Assembly: GCA_029932195.1 (NCBI GenBank)
Contig: JAOZQN010000006.1
Span: forward strand, 1-40,013
Reading direction: 5' to 3'
Length of the DNA stretch: 40,013 bases
Source: Bacteroidales bacterium
GTDB taxonomy: Bacteria; Bacteroidota; Bacteroidia; Bacteroidales; JAOZQN01
Shown piece after piece: positions 32,965 to 40,013 of the stretch. A program made the translations under genes and the position numbers. Numbering within the stretch: the stretch's first letter is position 1; every line of letters starts with the position of its first letter. Under the pieces are notes generated by a model, which worked only from the letters and a program-made list of their open reading frames with translations, was not told the DNA's origin and made no database searches.

Positions 32965-33696
32965 TTAATCTACGTCGTCAATATTTTTTTGTCTGTATAT
33001 AAATGATTTATCAACATCAAAACAAATTAAACTACCAAAAGAGTCTTTTTTTATATAAAAACAACCATTATCAAGATTAATTACCTGTTTGTTTTGCTCT
33101 ATACTACATTCAATTTCAGATAATTCCGTTGGAGTATGACCATGTATAATTTTATATTTAAAATCATCTTTAGGAATAACAGGTTTACGCATCCACAACA
33201 TATTTTCAAAATCAAGAAAATGGTTTTCTGCCTCAAAATTTAACCCTGCATGGACAATTAAAAGATTATCAATAATATAATAAACAGGTAAATTAAAAAT
33301 AAAATTTAAAAACTCTTCAATTTCTGACTCTTCATAATCGTCCTCGTCAAAATCAAAATCATAAATTTTAATAAGCCCCCACTTCAGATAAGTCTCAATT
33401 AATTCCTGTTCATGATTTCCTTTTATAGGAAAAACATTATAATCATTTTTTATTAATTCTAAAATAATATCAACAACACCAATACTATCTATCCCCTTAT
33501 CAATATAATCTCCTAAAAAAAACAGATAATCATTTTTTGTCAAATTCAACTTTTGAATTAAGGCAAGTAATGTTTTTGGAGAGCCATGAATATCTGGAAT
33601 AATCAATATTCTTCCATCCCCTTTTCGCTCAATTTTAAAATGAGAATAAAGAACTCTATCGTCTTGTTTTAATATCTTTTTTAATAAATTACTCAC
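32965..33696 (-). CDS. PPP-family metallophosphatase
   Basis: The 243-residue protein has the calcineurin-like phosphoesterase metal-binding motifs in order: IPDIHG (residues about 33-38), FLGDYIDKG (about 60-68) and IKGNHEQEL (about 94-102), then IVHAGLN and IIHGHTPTE. These match bacterial serine/threonine protein phosphatases of the PrpA/PP1-like type, although diadenosine tetraphosphatases share the motifs. There is no signal peptide, so it is cytoplasmic. The start is a GTG at 33696 whose last bases overlap the TGA of the upstream HD-like gene (GTGA), which indicates translational coupling. Confidence 0.87.
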   Translation of the reverse strand: MSNLLKKILKQDDRVLYSHFKIERKGDGRILIIPDIHGSPKTLLALIQKLNLTKNDYLFFLGDYIDKGIDSIGVVDIILELIKNDYNVFPIKGNHEQELIETYLKWGLIKIYDFDFDEDDYEESEIEEFLNFIFNLPVYYIIDNLLIVHAGLNFEAENHFLDFENMLWMRKPVIPKDDFKYKIIHGHTPTELSEIECSIEQNKQVINLDNGCFYIKKDSFGSLICFDVDKSFIYRQKNIDDVD

Positions 33697-34361
33697 AATA
33701 TTAATAAATTACTCAAAATAAGTTCATTTTTTAAATTTGCAATTGCCTGTTTTTCAAAGTCATTTCTAATTTCTGGAGTTTTAAAAATAGGTAAATTTGA
33801 CAACGTATTTTTAACAAAAACTACCCTACCCTTTTGAAATTCCAAATCTGAATATTGAGAATATTCCTGTCTTATTTTTTGCAAATATTTTTTGTAATTT
33901 TCAGGAGGACTTCCTAGAATAGACATATCAAAATCTAAGAAAAATAGCAAATCTTTGTCTGAATTATTTGTAGAAGGATTATGATTTTTTGTTGCAATAA
34001 TATAATTGCAACTTTTTTCTATCAAACTTTTTGGAAAACTGCTATTTTCAAAACTCTGTTTTAATTTTTCGGCAGACTGAAATTCATTATCATTTTTTTT
34101 AGGAAAATAATAAAAATCGTGATAAAAAATTGAAAGTAAAACCGTATTTTTATCAATAATTTTAGATTCGTGTTTTTCAAATAAACCATACATCTGAAAA
34201 AGATGATCTAAATTATGATAAAAACGATTTTTTGAGGTATAATTTTCAACAATTTCTTTCCACAATTTCTTTGCGAAATTTTCATTTTTATAATACGAAA
34301 AAATCAGCTTAAAAAATACTTCTTTTAATATGGCAATATGGTGTTCCTCCTGTTTTTTCAT
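33693..34361 (-). CDS. HD-like predicted metal-dependent hydrolase
   Basis: This protein belongs to the HD-related group of predicted metal-dependent phosphohydrolases often mislabelled as NMDA-receptor subunit homologues. Visible motifs are NRFYHNLDHLFQMYGLFE (metal-binding His near the start), SIFYHDFYYFPKKNDNEFQS (the His-Asp pair) and CNYIIATKNHNPS. I chose the ATG at 34361 (222 residues); another ATG at 34388 adds nine residues. Either start lies inside msrA, giving an overlap of at least 53 bases with no later start available before the conserved region. It overlaps the phosphatase gene by 4 bases. Substrate unknown. Confidence 0.78.
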   Translation of the reverse strand: MKKQEEHHIAILKEVFFKLIFSYYKNENFAKKLWKEIVENYTSKNRFYHNLDHLFQMYGLFEKHESKIIDKNTVLLSIFYHDFYYFPKKNDNEFQSAEKLKQSFENSSFPKSLIEKSCNYIIATKNHNPSTNNSDKDLLFFLDFDMSILGSPPENYKKYLQKIRQEYSQYSDLEFQKGRVVFVKNTLSNLPIFKTPEIRNDFEKQAIANLKNELILSNLLIL

Positions 34362-34788
34362 AATAATTTTGATGTTTTTCTTCGGCATTCCAAAATTTTG
34401 ATGCTTTTGTCAATTTTGTTGCTACAAAATAACCCTTTTTTGTCAAAATTGCTATAAGTTCCTGTGCAATAGATTTTTGTTTTTCTGAAAAATAAAAAAT
34501 TTCCGAACGGTATTGCTCTCCAATATCTGGACCTTGCCCATCTATTTGCGTAAAATTATGAGTTTCAAAAAATAATTTTGTCAGTTTGTGATAACTAATT
34601 ATTTCAGGATTAAATTCCACAAGCACAGCCTCAGCATGTCCTGTTGTGTGCGAACAAACCTCTTCGTAAGTTGGATTTTCTTTTGCGCCTCCAATGTAAC
34701 CAACCTTGGTAGAGACAACACCTTCTTCTTTTTCAAAATAAAATTGAGTTCCCCAAAAACAACCTGAGGCAAATATTGCTTTTTCCAT
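34309..34788 (-). CDS. msrA: peptide methionine-S-oxide reductase MsrA
   Basis: MsrA repairs oxidised methionine (the S-sulfoxide) in proteins. The 159-residue protein has the catalytic motif GCFWG with nucleophile Cys10, the conserved YIGGAKENPTYEEVC, the HAEAVLVEFNP segment and the C-terminal GGTPYCHI. It is the short MsrA type without a fused MsrB. It lies in a minus-strand run and overlaps the downstream HD-like gene by more than 50 bases. A reactive-oxygen repair enzyme beside an [FeFe] hydrogenase gene set is compatible with an anaerobe that meets occasional oxygen. Confidence 0.95.
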   Translation of the reverse strand: MEKAIFASGCFWGTQFYFEKEEGVVSTKVGYIGGAKENPTYEEVCSHTTGHAEAVLVEFNPEIISYHKLTKLFFETHNFTQIDGQGPDIGEQYRSEIFYFSEKQKSIAQELIAILTKKGYFVATKLTKASKFWNAEEKHQNYYEKTGGTPYCHIKRSIF

Positions 34789-34972
34789 AATTATTAGTTG
34801 AAAGTTAAACGCCGTCAGGTCTTGCAGACGCTTTCGGGTTTTACGAAGACTTAAATACCATTCGGGTTCTTCCGAGAAACTTGCTTATAATTTTCATTAA
34901 GAAGTTAAAGAACAATAGTTATACTCGTCCAGGTATCCGAAAAATTATTAATTGTTCATTATTAATTATTAT
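34789..34972. other. msrA upstream spacer
   Basis: This 184-base gap contains a GC-richer patch (AACGCCGTCAGGTCTTGCAG at about 34808, then GACGCTTTCGGG) that resembles a remnant of a dispersed repeat, and a stretch of short AT words (TTAATTGTTCATTATTAATT) near its right end. I find no gene and no convincing promoter box. Confidence 0.35.
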
Positions 34973-35422
34973 TTACTTTTTCTCTTTCTTTTTTTCCTCT
35001 TTTTTGAACAGAGAGAAGACTATTAAACCAACATAAACACCAAAAGCACTTTCTATTATTGCAATTATTTGTTGCAAACCATCTCCTGAGAAAAACTCGT
35101 TTCCCTGTGCTGTTTGATTTATACTCATTACAATTGCCAAAAAATACACAGGAAAAACGATAAAAGTTATTAGAGATATGGACGATTTAACTCGCACTAC
35201 TTCTGTCTTCTTCTTTTTTGTTTTGTAAGGATTATCTACAATATCTTTTATCATAACTGTCAGATACACAGTAAAAAGTGGCAAAATTAAAGTAAATGCC
35301 GAAATTGTTTCACTTTTAGTTAAACCTTGTGTAGCAGAATGGAATAATATTACTCCCATCGTGAATATTTTTGCAATAAGCATAAATATTAATATAATAT
35401 TTTTTAATTTATTTTTTTTCAT
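34973..35422 (-). CDS. small integral membrane protein, unknown function
   Basis: I do not recognise this 149-residue protein. It has four hydrophobic segments, at about residues 8-27, 39-58, 82-104 and 120-141. A lysine-rich loop (NPYKTKKKKTEVVRVK) lies between the second and third, and a lysine-rich C-terminal tail (KKEEKKKEKK) marks both as likely cytoplasmic. No enzymatic motif is visible. The gene begins 3 bases after the stop codon of the exported protein at 35426-36391, so the two are one operon and may act together at the cell envelope. Confidence 0.7.
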   Translation of the reverse strand: MKKNKLKNIILIFMLIAKIFTMGVILFHSATQGLTKSETISAFTLILPLFTVYLTVMIKDIVDNPYKTKKKKTEVVRVKSSISLITFIVFPVYFLAIVMSINQTAQGNEFFSGDGLQQIIAIIESAFGVYVGLIVFSLFKKEEKKKEKK

Positions 35423-35425
35423 TTA

Positions 35426-36391
35426 TTACAGACTTGTTAATTTATTTATAATTTCTTCTATAACCTTATCTTTCAAATATTCCTTAATATATTTAGGAAA
35501 ACCCTCGTCCATGTCGTTCATTTTTTCCCAACTGCAATTGTTATAGTAACCAGAGCTATACCTACCAATTATCTCTACATTCAACTCCATTTGATTAGTG
35601 TTCTTATTTGGCTCTATTTTTATTTTAAATTTTAGACTTTCGCAAGGAATAAATTCTCTATCATACAACAGTTCAAGTATCTGATAAACAACATTTTCAC
35701 CCGAGTCATGTAATACTTCTTTTTTTAGATTAGAAACTTCAAATTCTAAAATTTTATCCCCCTCTCTGTATCTTGACTTAAATTTTGCATTTTTACTATT
35801 TCCTTCAAAACCTCCATCTTTTTCGTATAAATCTTTAAAATACTGATTTAGTCGTCTGTAATAAACTCCGATGGCAATGTTTTTATTTTCTAAAATATAA
35901 TCTTTTTTAAAATAAATAAACGAGTTTAATAATATTTCGTTGGAATATTCCGCCATACAAATTTTCTCTTTTTCGTCGCCTGTAAATTCGTTGGTGTCTT
36001 CGTTAAAATAAAATTGGATAAATGGGCAATCCTCATTTATATACGATTGACGAATTTCTAATAATACATCTTTGGGCTTTGTTATCTGAAAAACATTGAT
36101 ACTATAAAAATATAAATATTGACGAATATCCTGATTTTTTTGCTCACGAAAATCTGTTTTTAGCATTCTCCAAAGTGTATCGTTTAGAGCTGCATCTGTT
36201 GAAGCAAAATTAAATTGAATACGAATAATATCATTTTCCTCATCAACTATAACATCTTTAAATTTAATTACCTGCGAAATTCCCGTTTCATTAAGTTCTT
36301 TGTTTAAAACGCCAATTGTAGTTTCGTTTACTGTTTGCGAAAACAAGTAACTGCTAAGTAAAATTAATATTATTGTTATTGATGTTTTCAT
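35426..36391 (-). CDS. exported protein, unknown function
   Basis: I do not recognise this 321-residue protein. The ATG at 36391 begins a good signal peptide (MKTSITIILILLSSYLFSQ). A longer reading frame from a TTG at 36574 is unlikely, because the added 61 residues carry an unrelated hydrophobic stretch and precede the signal peptide. The mature part mixes strands and helices (for example VNQ-free segments such as IIRIQFNFASTDAALNDTLW, ENVVYQILELLYDREFIPCE and ELNVEIIGRYSSGYYNN) and lacks a lipobox, repeats or a sorting domain. It is probably periplasmic. It is paired with the small membrane protein 3 bases downstream and follows a repeat-rich gap after the truncated hepT. Confidence 0.72.
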   Translation of the reverse strand: MKTSITIILILLSSYLFSQTVNETTIGVLNKELNETGISQVIKFKDVIVDEENDIIRIQFNFASTDAALNDTLWRMLKTDFREQKNQDIRQYLYFYSINVFQITKPKDVLLEIRQSYINEDCPFIQFYFNEDTNEFTGDEKEKICMAEYSNEILLNSFIYFKKDYILENKNIAIGVYYRRLNQYFKDLYEKDGGFEGNSKNAKFKSRYREGDKILEFEVSNLKKEVLHDSGENVVYQILELLYDREFIPCESLKFKIKIEPNKNTNQMELNVEIIGRYSSGYYNNCSWEKMNDMDEGFPKYIKEYLKDKVIEEIINKLTSL

Positions 36392-36750
36392 AATTTTATT
36401 TTGTTTTCTATAAATAATTGAGGTTTTATTTGTTTTTGCACCAGCGGTGCAATATATTGATAGAAATATATAAAACATTACAAACAGCACCCCAGCGGAG
36501 TAAGGTGTTAATAATTTGATGTTTTTGGAAAAGAAGTTCCCCCAGTTTTTGTATCTGTCTATAAATAAATGCAATACAATAATCAGTTGCCTCGACCTTT
36601 AGGTCGGGGATAAAGATAAAATTTGATTATTAGGGCTTCAGTCCTTTTTTAACGGCATAGAAAGTAAAGGACTAAAGCCCTAGTCAGTGGGTTTATTGCA
36701 TTATCCCCGACCTAAAGGTCAGGGCAATTTTAAAAATATATTGACAATTA
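36392..36750. other. repeat-rich gap between hepT remnant and exported protein
   Basis: This 359-base gap holds the nested repeat at 36589-36725 and, nearer the exported protein, a short GC-rich hairpin (GCACCAGCGGTGC at about 36438). A reading frame from the TTG at 36574 crosses part of it, but I do not believe it is coding. No promoter box for the minus strand stands out. Confidence 0.5.
36589..36725. repeat. nested inverted-repeat pair, REP-like
   Basis: The outer arms GCCTCGACCTTTAGGTCGGG (from 36589) and CCCGACCTAAAGGTCAGGGC (to 36725) are inverted copies, and each can also fold on itself around CCTTTAGG or CCTAAAGG. The inner arms AGGGCTTCAGTCCTTT (36632-36647) and AAAGGACTAAAGCCCT (36666-36681) pair with one mismatch. 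It is GC-richer than its surroundings and ends 25 bases from the stop of the truncated hepT. Confidence 0.82.
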
Positions 36751-36858
36751 CTAAATTACAAATGTTTTTAATTCTTTTTGTATATATTGAAGGTGTTCGT
36801 CAATAGAAATAATACCAACTTTTATATCGGTCAAGTATTTTTTAATTTTATTATCCAT
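36751..36858 (-). pseudogene. truncated HepT-like HEPN toxin, 35 codons
   Basis: The frame reads MDNKIKKYLTDIKVGIISID and continues to a stop after 35 residues. It resembles the first helix of HepT-type HEPN ribonucleases (KKYLxDI...SIDExL), but everything after that helix is missing, including the family's R-x4-H active site. The start codon overlaps the end of the MNT gene by 8 bases (ATGGATAA), the usual coupling of MntA-HepT pairs. Beyond the stop lies the nested REP-like repeat and no sign of the rest of the domain in any frame. A small functional peptide is possible but less likely. Confidence 0.6.
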
Positions 36859-37153
36859 AAATTTTTATTTTTGTTTGATTTATTTCTTCTATAAAATATG
36901 GATTTGTAAGATTATTTTCGCTAATAATATCAATATTTCTGCTAAAAATATCTTTTAGTCCATAATAAATATTCCACCATTTTTCGCCCAATACTACAGG
37001 GTCTTTTATTTTTTTGAAATTTATTACAAAATCTAAATCGCTGTTTTCGTTAAAGTTGTTGGTAATAACCGAGCCAAAGATATAAGCATTTGAGACAGAG
37101 TTATCTTCAAACAATTTTACGTATTCTTCTTTTTTAGTTTCAATTATTTTCAT
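36851..37153 (-). CDS. MNT-domain nucleotidyltransferase, MntA-like antitoxin
   Basis: This 100-residue minimal nucleotidyltransferase has the GS-x10-DxD signature: Gly-Ser in AYIFGSVITNNF and Asp-Leu-Asp in NENSDLDFVINF. In MntA-HepT toxin-antitoxin modules the MNT protein adds AMP groups to the HepT ribonuclease and silences it. The motif here is complete and length is normal, so the protein may be active, but its coupled HepT is truncated. The gene begins 4 bases after the caspase-like gene stops, so it is read from the same transcript. Confidence 0.82.
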   Translation of the reverse strand: MKIIETKKEEYVKLFEDNSVSNAYIFGSVITNNFNENSDLDFVINFKKIKDPVVLGEKWWNIYYGLKDIFSRNIDIISENNLTNPYFIEEINQTKIKIYG

Positions 37154-37157
37154 AGTT

Positions 37158-38552
37158 TTATTTTTTTATAAATAAAAATGTTGCTTTTGGATTGTCTGAT
37201 ATATCTACTTTGCCCGCTTTAATATCATAATCAATTTTATTTATTATTTCTTTATCTGTAAGTATGTTATGTTTTCCTTTGCCGTATTTTAATATTTCAA
37301 TTAGTGCTTTTGTGAAATCAGATAAACCATCTTTTTTTATTGTGCCTTCTTTATCTCCCGAAGTAAATATATGAAGAGCTGGTTTCTCTGTAAATAATCC
37401 TGAAATATACTCTTCTTTATTTTCTTTATAATCAGGAACGTCATCTCCTATTCCTGTATAAAGTGAATAACCGCTATAACAAGCATCAAGCACTAATAGA
37501 ATATGATTACAATTATTATCAATAGAGAAGGTTGTAAAAGAAGCATGGGGCATTTTTGTTTTATTGGCACATAATAAATTACCAGTAGTTTTATTTCTTA
37601 CAGTATTCTTACTACCATATCCCGAAAAATAAATTAAAAGTTGGTCGTTGTCATTGTAGTTTTTATTTGTTTGTTTTTTTATTTCATCTTCTATTTGTGT
37701 TGCTGTATAATTTGCAAAAACATGCGTTTCAAAACCATAGTCATTTTTTAGCACCACTTCTAATTGTTTGGCATTTTTATCTGTGCTTAGATTTGCCATA
37801 CCACTACCTTTATAATCACTAACGTAAAAAATTAGAGCATAGTCTTTGCGTTGGGGATTGTAAGTAATTATTATTTTTACTTCTTCTTCGTTATCTTCTT
37901 TGTCTTCGGCTTTTATGGTAAAAATATTTTCACCTTCTTTTAACACAACATTAAAGTTAAATTTAGAATTTTGTGTATAATCTTTGGCATCTCCCGACAA
38001 GAAAATATTATTTATCCCACTCTCATCGCTTGCTGTGCCACTTATGGTAAATTCTTTTTTCTCCGAACTAATATTTGTGCCATGATTTAATAAAATAATT
38101 GGATCTTTGTTGTCTTTTGGTTCTACAACTACTATTTCTTTTTTAGTATAAACAATGGTAATTTCTTTTTCTGTTGAGTTTTTTCTGTTGTCTATGGCTT
38201 TTAGGATAAATTTATTAGTGCCTACTGCCAACAACACATTTTTACTAAAACTGTTTTTTCCAATTTTTTTGCCATCAAGTAATACTTCTTTTATTCCGCT
38301 TTGGTCGCTTGCTATACCTTTTATTGTAAAATTATTTTCAGAAACCTCTTCGTAATAATTATGATTTAAAGATATTGTTGGCGGTAATTTATCCTCTTCT
38401 CCCAAAATATGAATTTCGCCTTTTGGGCTTGTGTTTGTCCAGCTTGTGGGCAGGGGAATATGCAATTCGCCTTTGGGAGAAACGGCTGATTGCTGGGCAA
38501 AAATTCCTCCTGATAACAGTGTAAAAATTAGGATAATTATATTTTTTTTCAT
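37158..38552 (-). CDS. exported caspase-like (C14) protein with Tyr in place of catalytic His
   Basis: The 464-residue protein has a signal peptide ending IFAQ (residue 20). Two beta-sandwich modules of bacterial Ig type follow (about 53-130 and 153-230), sharing SGIKEVLLDGK/SGINNIFLSGD and GTNKFILKAID/GENIFTIKAED. A C-terminal caspase (peptidase C14) domain spans about 237-445. The nucleophile is present as Cys358 in LVLDACYSGYS. The usual YFSGHG reads YFSGYG, so the catalytic His position is Tyr312 (codon TAT at 37619-37617 on the minus strand, one base from CAT). The protein may be an inactive scaffold or use another base. No type IX sorting domain is seen. It lies between a SUMF1 protein and an MNT gene. 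Confidence 0.85.
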   Translation of the reverse strand: MKKNIIILIFTLLSGGIFAQQSAVSPKGELHIPLPTSWTNTSPKGEIHILGEEDKLPPTISLNHNYYEEVSENNFTIKGIASDQSGIKEVLLDGKKIGKNSFSKNVLLAVGTNKFILKAIDNRKNSTEKEITIVYTKKEIVVVEPKDNKDPIILLNHGTNISSEKKEFTISGTASDESGINNIFLSGDAKDYTQNSKFNFNVVLKEGENIFTIKAEDKEDNEEEVKIIITYNPQRKDYALIFYVSDYKGSGMANLSTDKNAKQLEVVLKNDYGFETHVFANYTATQIEDEIKKQTNKNYNDNDQLLIYFSGYGSKNTVRNKTTGNLLCANKTKMPHASFTTFSIDNNCNHILLVLDACYSGYSLYTGIGDDVPDYKENKEEYISGLFTEKPALHIFTSGDKEGTIKKDGLSDFTKALIEILKYGKGKHNILTDKEIINKIDYDIKAGKVDISDNPKATFLFIKK

Positions 38553-38556
38553 AATG

Positions 38557-38564
38557 CAAATATA
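38557..38564 (-). promoter_or_regulatory. -7-like box abutting the caspase-like gene
   Basis: TATATTTG on the minus strand matches TAnnTTTG but ends only 4 bases before the start codon, so a transcript from it would be almost leaderless. No -33 TTTG is found at normal spacing. It may be a chance match in AT-rich DNA. Confidence 0.3.
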
Positions 38565-38614
38565 ATAATTATTTTTTGAAATAGTTTTTTTTTATTAGTT
38601 AGACTCCGAGACAA

Positions 38615-38732
38615 ACACGTTTCCAACTGCCGAAAAGGCAGGTTGGAAAGTGTGTGGATGAAAAAAAATTCGATTCCATATTTTCTAAGTCCACACTTTC
38701 TAACGTGCCTTTTCGGCACTTAGAAACGTGTG
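38615..38732. repeat. REP-like two-hairpin doublet between caspase and SUMF1 genes
   Basis: Hairpin 1 (38615-38655) pairs TTTCCAACTGCC with GGCAGGTTGGAAA around GAAAA. Hairpin 2 (38692-38732) pairs TTTCTAACGTGCC with GGCACTTAGAAA around TTTTC. Reversed, hairpin 2 reads as a diverged copy of hairpin 1 with the same GCCGAAAAGGCA centre. Each stem carries a one-base bulge. It occupies the middle of the 324-base gap 38553-38876, which otherwise is AT-rich without a gene. Confidence 0.82.
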
Positions 38733-38876
38733 AATTTTATAAAGATAAAGATAATATTTTTTTTATTATTAGTTAGCCATTACGACAAATATGAGTGTTT
38801 TTACACACTATACTCTTAGTTTTTGTTATTAATTTATTATTATTTATCTCAAAACAAAGCAGGAAACTGTATTAAA

Positions 38877-39956
38877 CTAAGGGCGACGTGCAAGGCGGAA
38901 ACCCAAAATACTGTGCCTGCGGGCAGGATCAAAGGGGCGATAAGCAACACGGCATCCGTAACTGTTATCCTTCCAACTACCACCACGATAAACACGGTAA
39001 GAGCTATTTCCAAATTCCCAAGCAGAGCCATCTTTTGGTGCATTTTTATAATTATCGTGCCACTTATCTTCACACCACTCCCACACATTTCCACTCATGT
39101 CGTAAATTCCGAGTTCGTTTGGTTTTTTTGTTCCTACTTTGTGGGTTGTGCTGTTAGAATTTGAGGAATACCACGCATAATTTTTAAGCTCGTTTTCTTT
39201 GTTTGTTCCAGCCCATTTATTATGTGTAGAACCTCCACCTGCGGCGTATTCCCATTGTGCCTCTGTTGGTAGACTGTAGATTTCGCCTGTTTTTTTATTT
39301 AGCCATTTGCAATAGGCTGTTGCATTATTCCAACTTACTCCAACAATGGGTTTAGTATAATCATCTACAAAATTTTTATAGAAATCTTTGTTTTGTCCAT
39401 TTTCATTTATGTTATACGAATTTCCTTTTTCTAACCATTCTGGGTAATTAGAATTTGTTTCATCTACAAATTGCATGTATTGTTCTATTGTTACCTCATA
39501 TTTCCCCATATAAAAATCGGAAACGGTTACATCGTGTATTGGTTTTTCATTATCAGGACCATCTTCGCTCCCCATTTTAAAAGTTCCACCTTTTACAAAT
39601 ACCATTTGTGGTGCTATGTTTTTGCTTACAGTTACTTTAAACACAAAATTGTAGCCGTCGAGGGTGTTGCGATCGCTTTTTACTCGCCATAGGGCTGTGT
39701 TTTTGTCGTTTTGCAACTCTACGCCTTGCCCTACTGCACCGCTTATGGTTTTTGGTGTAATACCAAAAGTGCCTCCTCCATTTTCGGAGCAAAGTATTTT
39801 AACGTCAAATAGTTGCCCTTCTTGTATGCCACTCATTTGGTAGTGTATTTTTACGTTGTTGCCATCTTGCTCAAAACTAACGCTACCAAGTTTTTGTGCC
39901 TGCAAATTGCTTATTGCAAACAGGCTTATTATTATAAAAAATAGTTGTTTTTTCAT
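38877..39956 (-). CDS. exported SUMF1 (formylglycine-generating-enzyme fold) protein
   Basis: The 359-residue protein has a signal peptide ending LQAQ. An N-terminal beta-rich domain (about 22-110, VSFEQDGNNVKIHYQMSG) is followed by a complete SUMF1-type domain (about 117-357). The domain has MVFVKGGTFKMGSEDGPDNE, DFYMGKYEVTIEQYMQFVDE, PIVGVSWNNATAYCKWLNKK, YSLPTEAQWEYAAGGGS, GIYDMSGNVWEWCEDKWHDN, YRVYRGGSWKDN and a final LGFRLARRP. This fold in Bacteroidota is mostly found in proteins of unknown function and only rarely is a true sulfatase-maturing enzyme; no sulfatase gene is nearby. It is upstream of the caspase-like gene on the same strand, a pairing of domains that recurs in bacterial genomes. 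Confidence 0.88.
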   Translation of the reverse strand: MKKQLFFIIISLFAISNLQAQKLGSVSFEQDGNNVKIHYQMSGIQEGQLFDVKILCSENGGGTFGITPKTISGAVGQGVELQNDKNTALWRVKSDRNTLDGYNFVFKVTVSKNIAPQMVFVKGGTFKMGSEDGPDNEKPIHDVTVSDFYMGKYEVTIEQYMQFVDETNSNYPEWLEKGNSYNINENGQNKDFYKNFVDDYTKPIVGVSWNNATAYCKWLNKKTGEIYSLPTEAQWEYAAGGGSTHNKWAGTNKENELKNYAWYSSNSNSTTHKVGTKKPNELGIYDMSGNVWEWCEDKWHDNYKNAPKDGSAWEFGNSSYRVYRGGSWKDNSYGCRVAYRPFDPARRHSILGFRLARRP

Positions 39957-40013
39957 GTTTTAATTAACTGAAGTTTCTGACTTTCTAAATCGGTGATAAT
40001 AAAATTGTTAGAA

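Noticed and set aside
36392-36574. N-terminal extension of the exported protein from a TTG codon, adding 61 residues
   Set aside because: A proper signal peptide begins at the ATG at 36391, and the extension would put an unrelated hydrophobic stretch before it and cross hairpin-rich DNA.
38823-39164. 113-codon plus-strand frame and overlapping frames near the SUMF1 gene
   Set aside because: They lie antisense to the conserved C-terminal motifs of the SUMF1 protein, which fully explain the sequence.

Overview
The window looks like chromosomal DNA of an AT-rich member of the Bacteroidota, probably an anaerobic or fermentative lineage. Four things point there: core genes of the type IX secretion system (porV, porU, a PorP/SprF-like gene, gldJ); Bacteroidota-style promoters with a TAnnTTTG -7 box; many secreted TPR, PKD, SUMF1 and OmpA proteins; and a trimeric [FeFe]-hydrogenase operon. 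No phage, insertion sequence, CRISPR array or rRNA operon is visible.

Layout. 1-3500: a PKD-domain lipoprotein, a secreted leucine-rich-repeat protein and the ribosome-rescue factor arfB. 3512-6244: a large TPR / beta-propeller / OmpA envelope protein on the minus strand. 6574-10238: hydC-hydB-hydA, an NAD-linked [FeFe] hydrogenase whose HydB is only the NuoF core. 10695-11462: a DUF2520 dehydrogenase-like protein. 11521-19611: the type IX secretion block, with porU and porV on the minus strand and the PorP-like gene and gldJ on the plus strand. 19698-22491: miaA, tRNA-Cys with its promoter and terminator, a DUF2461 protein, and a protein of the radical-SAM-associated lipoprotein family. 22613-25497: trkA-trkH for potassium uptake, followed by an AAA ATPase fused to a PD-(D/E)XK nuclease-like domain. 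27409-32960: a tightly packed signalling run of TPR-SpoIIE phosphatase, histidine kinase, LuxR-type response regulator and a DUF2400 protein. 32965-39956: a minus-strand run of SUMF1 protein, caspase-like protein, MNT nucleotidyltransferase, a truncated HepT, a secreted protein, a small membrane protein, msrA, an HD-like protein and a PPP-type phosphatase.

The spacers are unusually structured. A family of palindromic elements sharing a TGTAAATGAG core or a GCGTT / GCCTTGA architecture occurs near 391, 550-693, 3285-3408 and 10431-10678. Three unrelated two-hairpin REP-like doublets lie at 21535-21612, 36589-36725 and 38615-38732. Several other gaps hold diverged inverted repeats built from short words. 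The most unusual coding observations are the caspase-like protein whose catalytic His position reads Tyr through a one-base change, the MNT gene left with only the first 35 codons of its HepT partner, and the short HydB.
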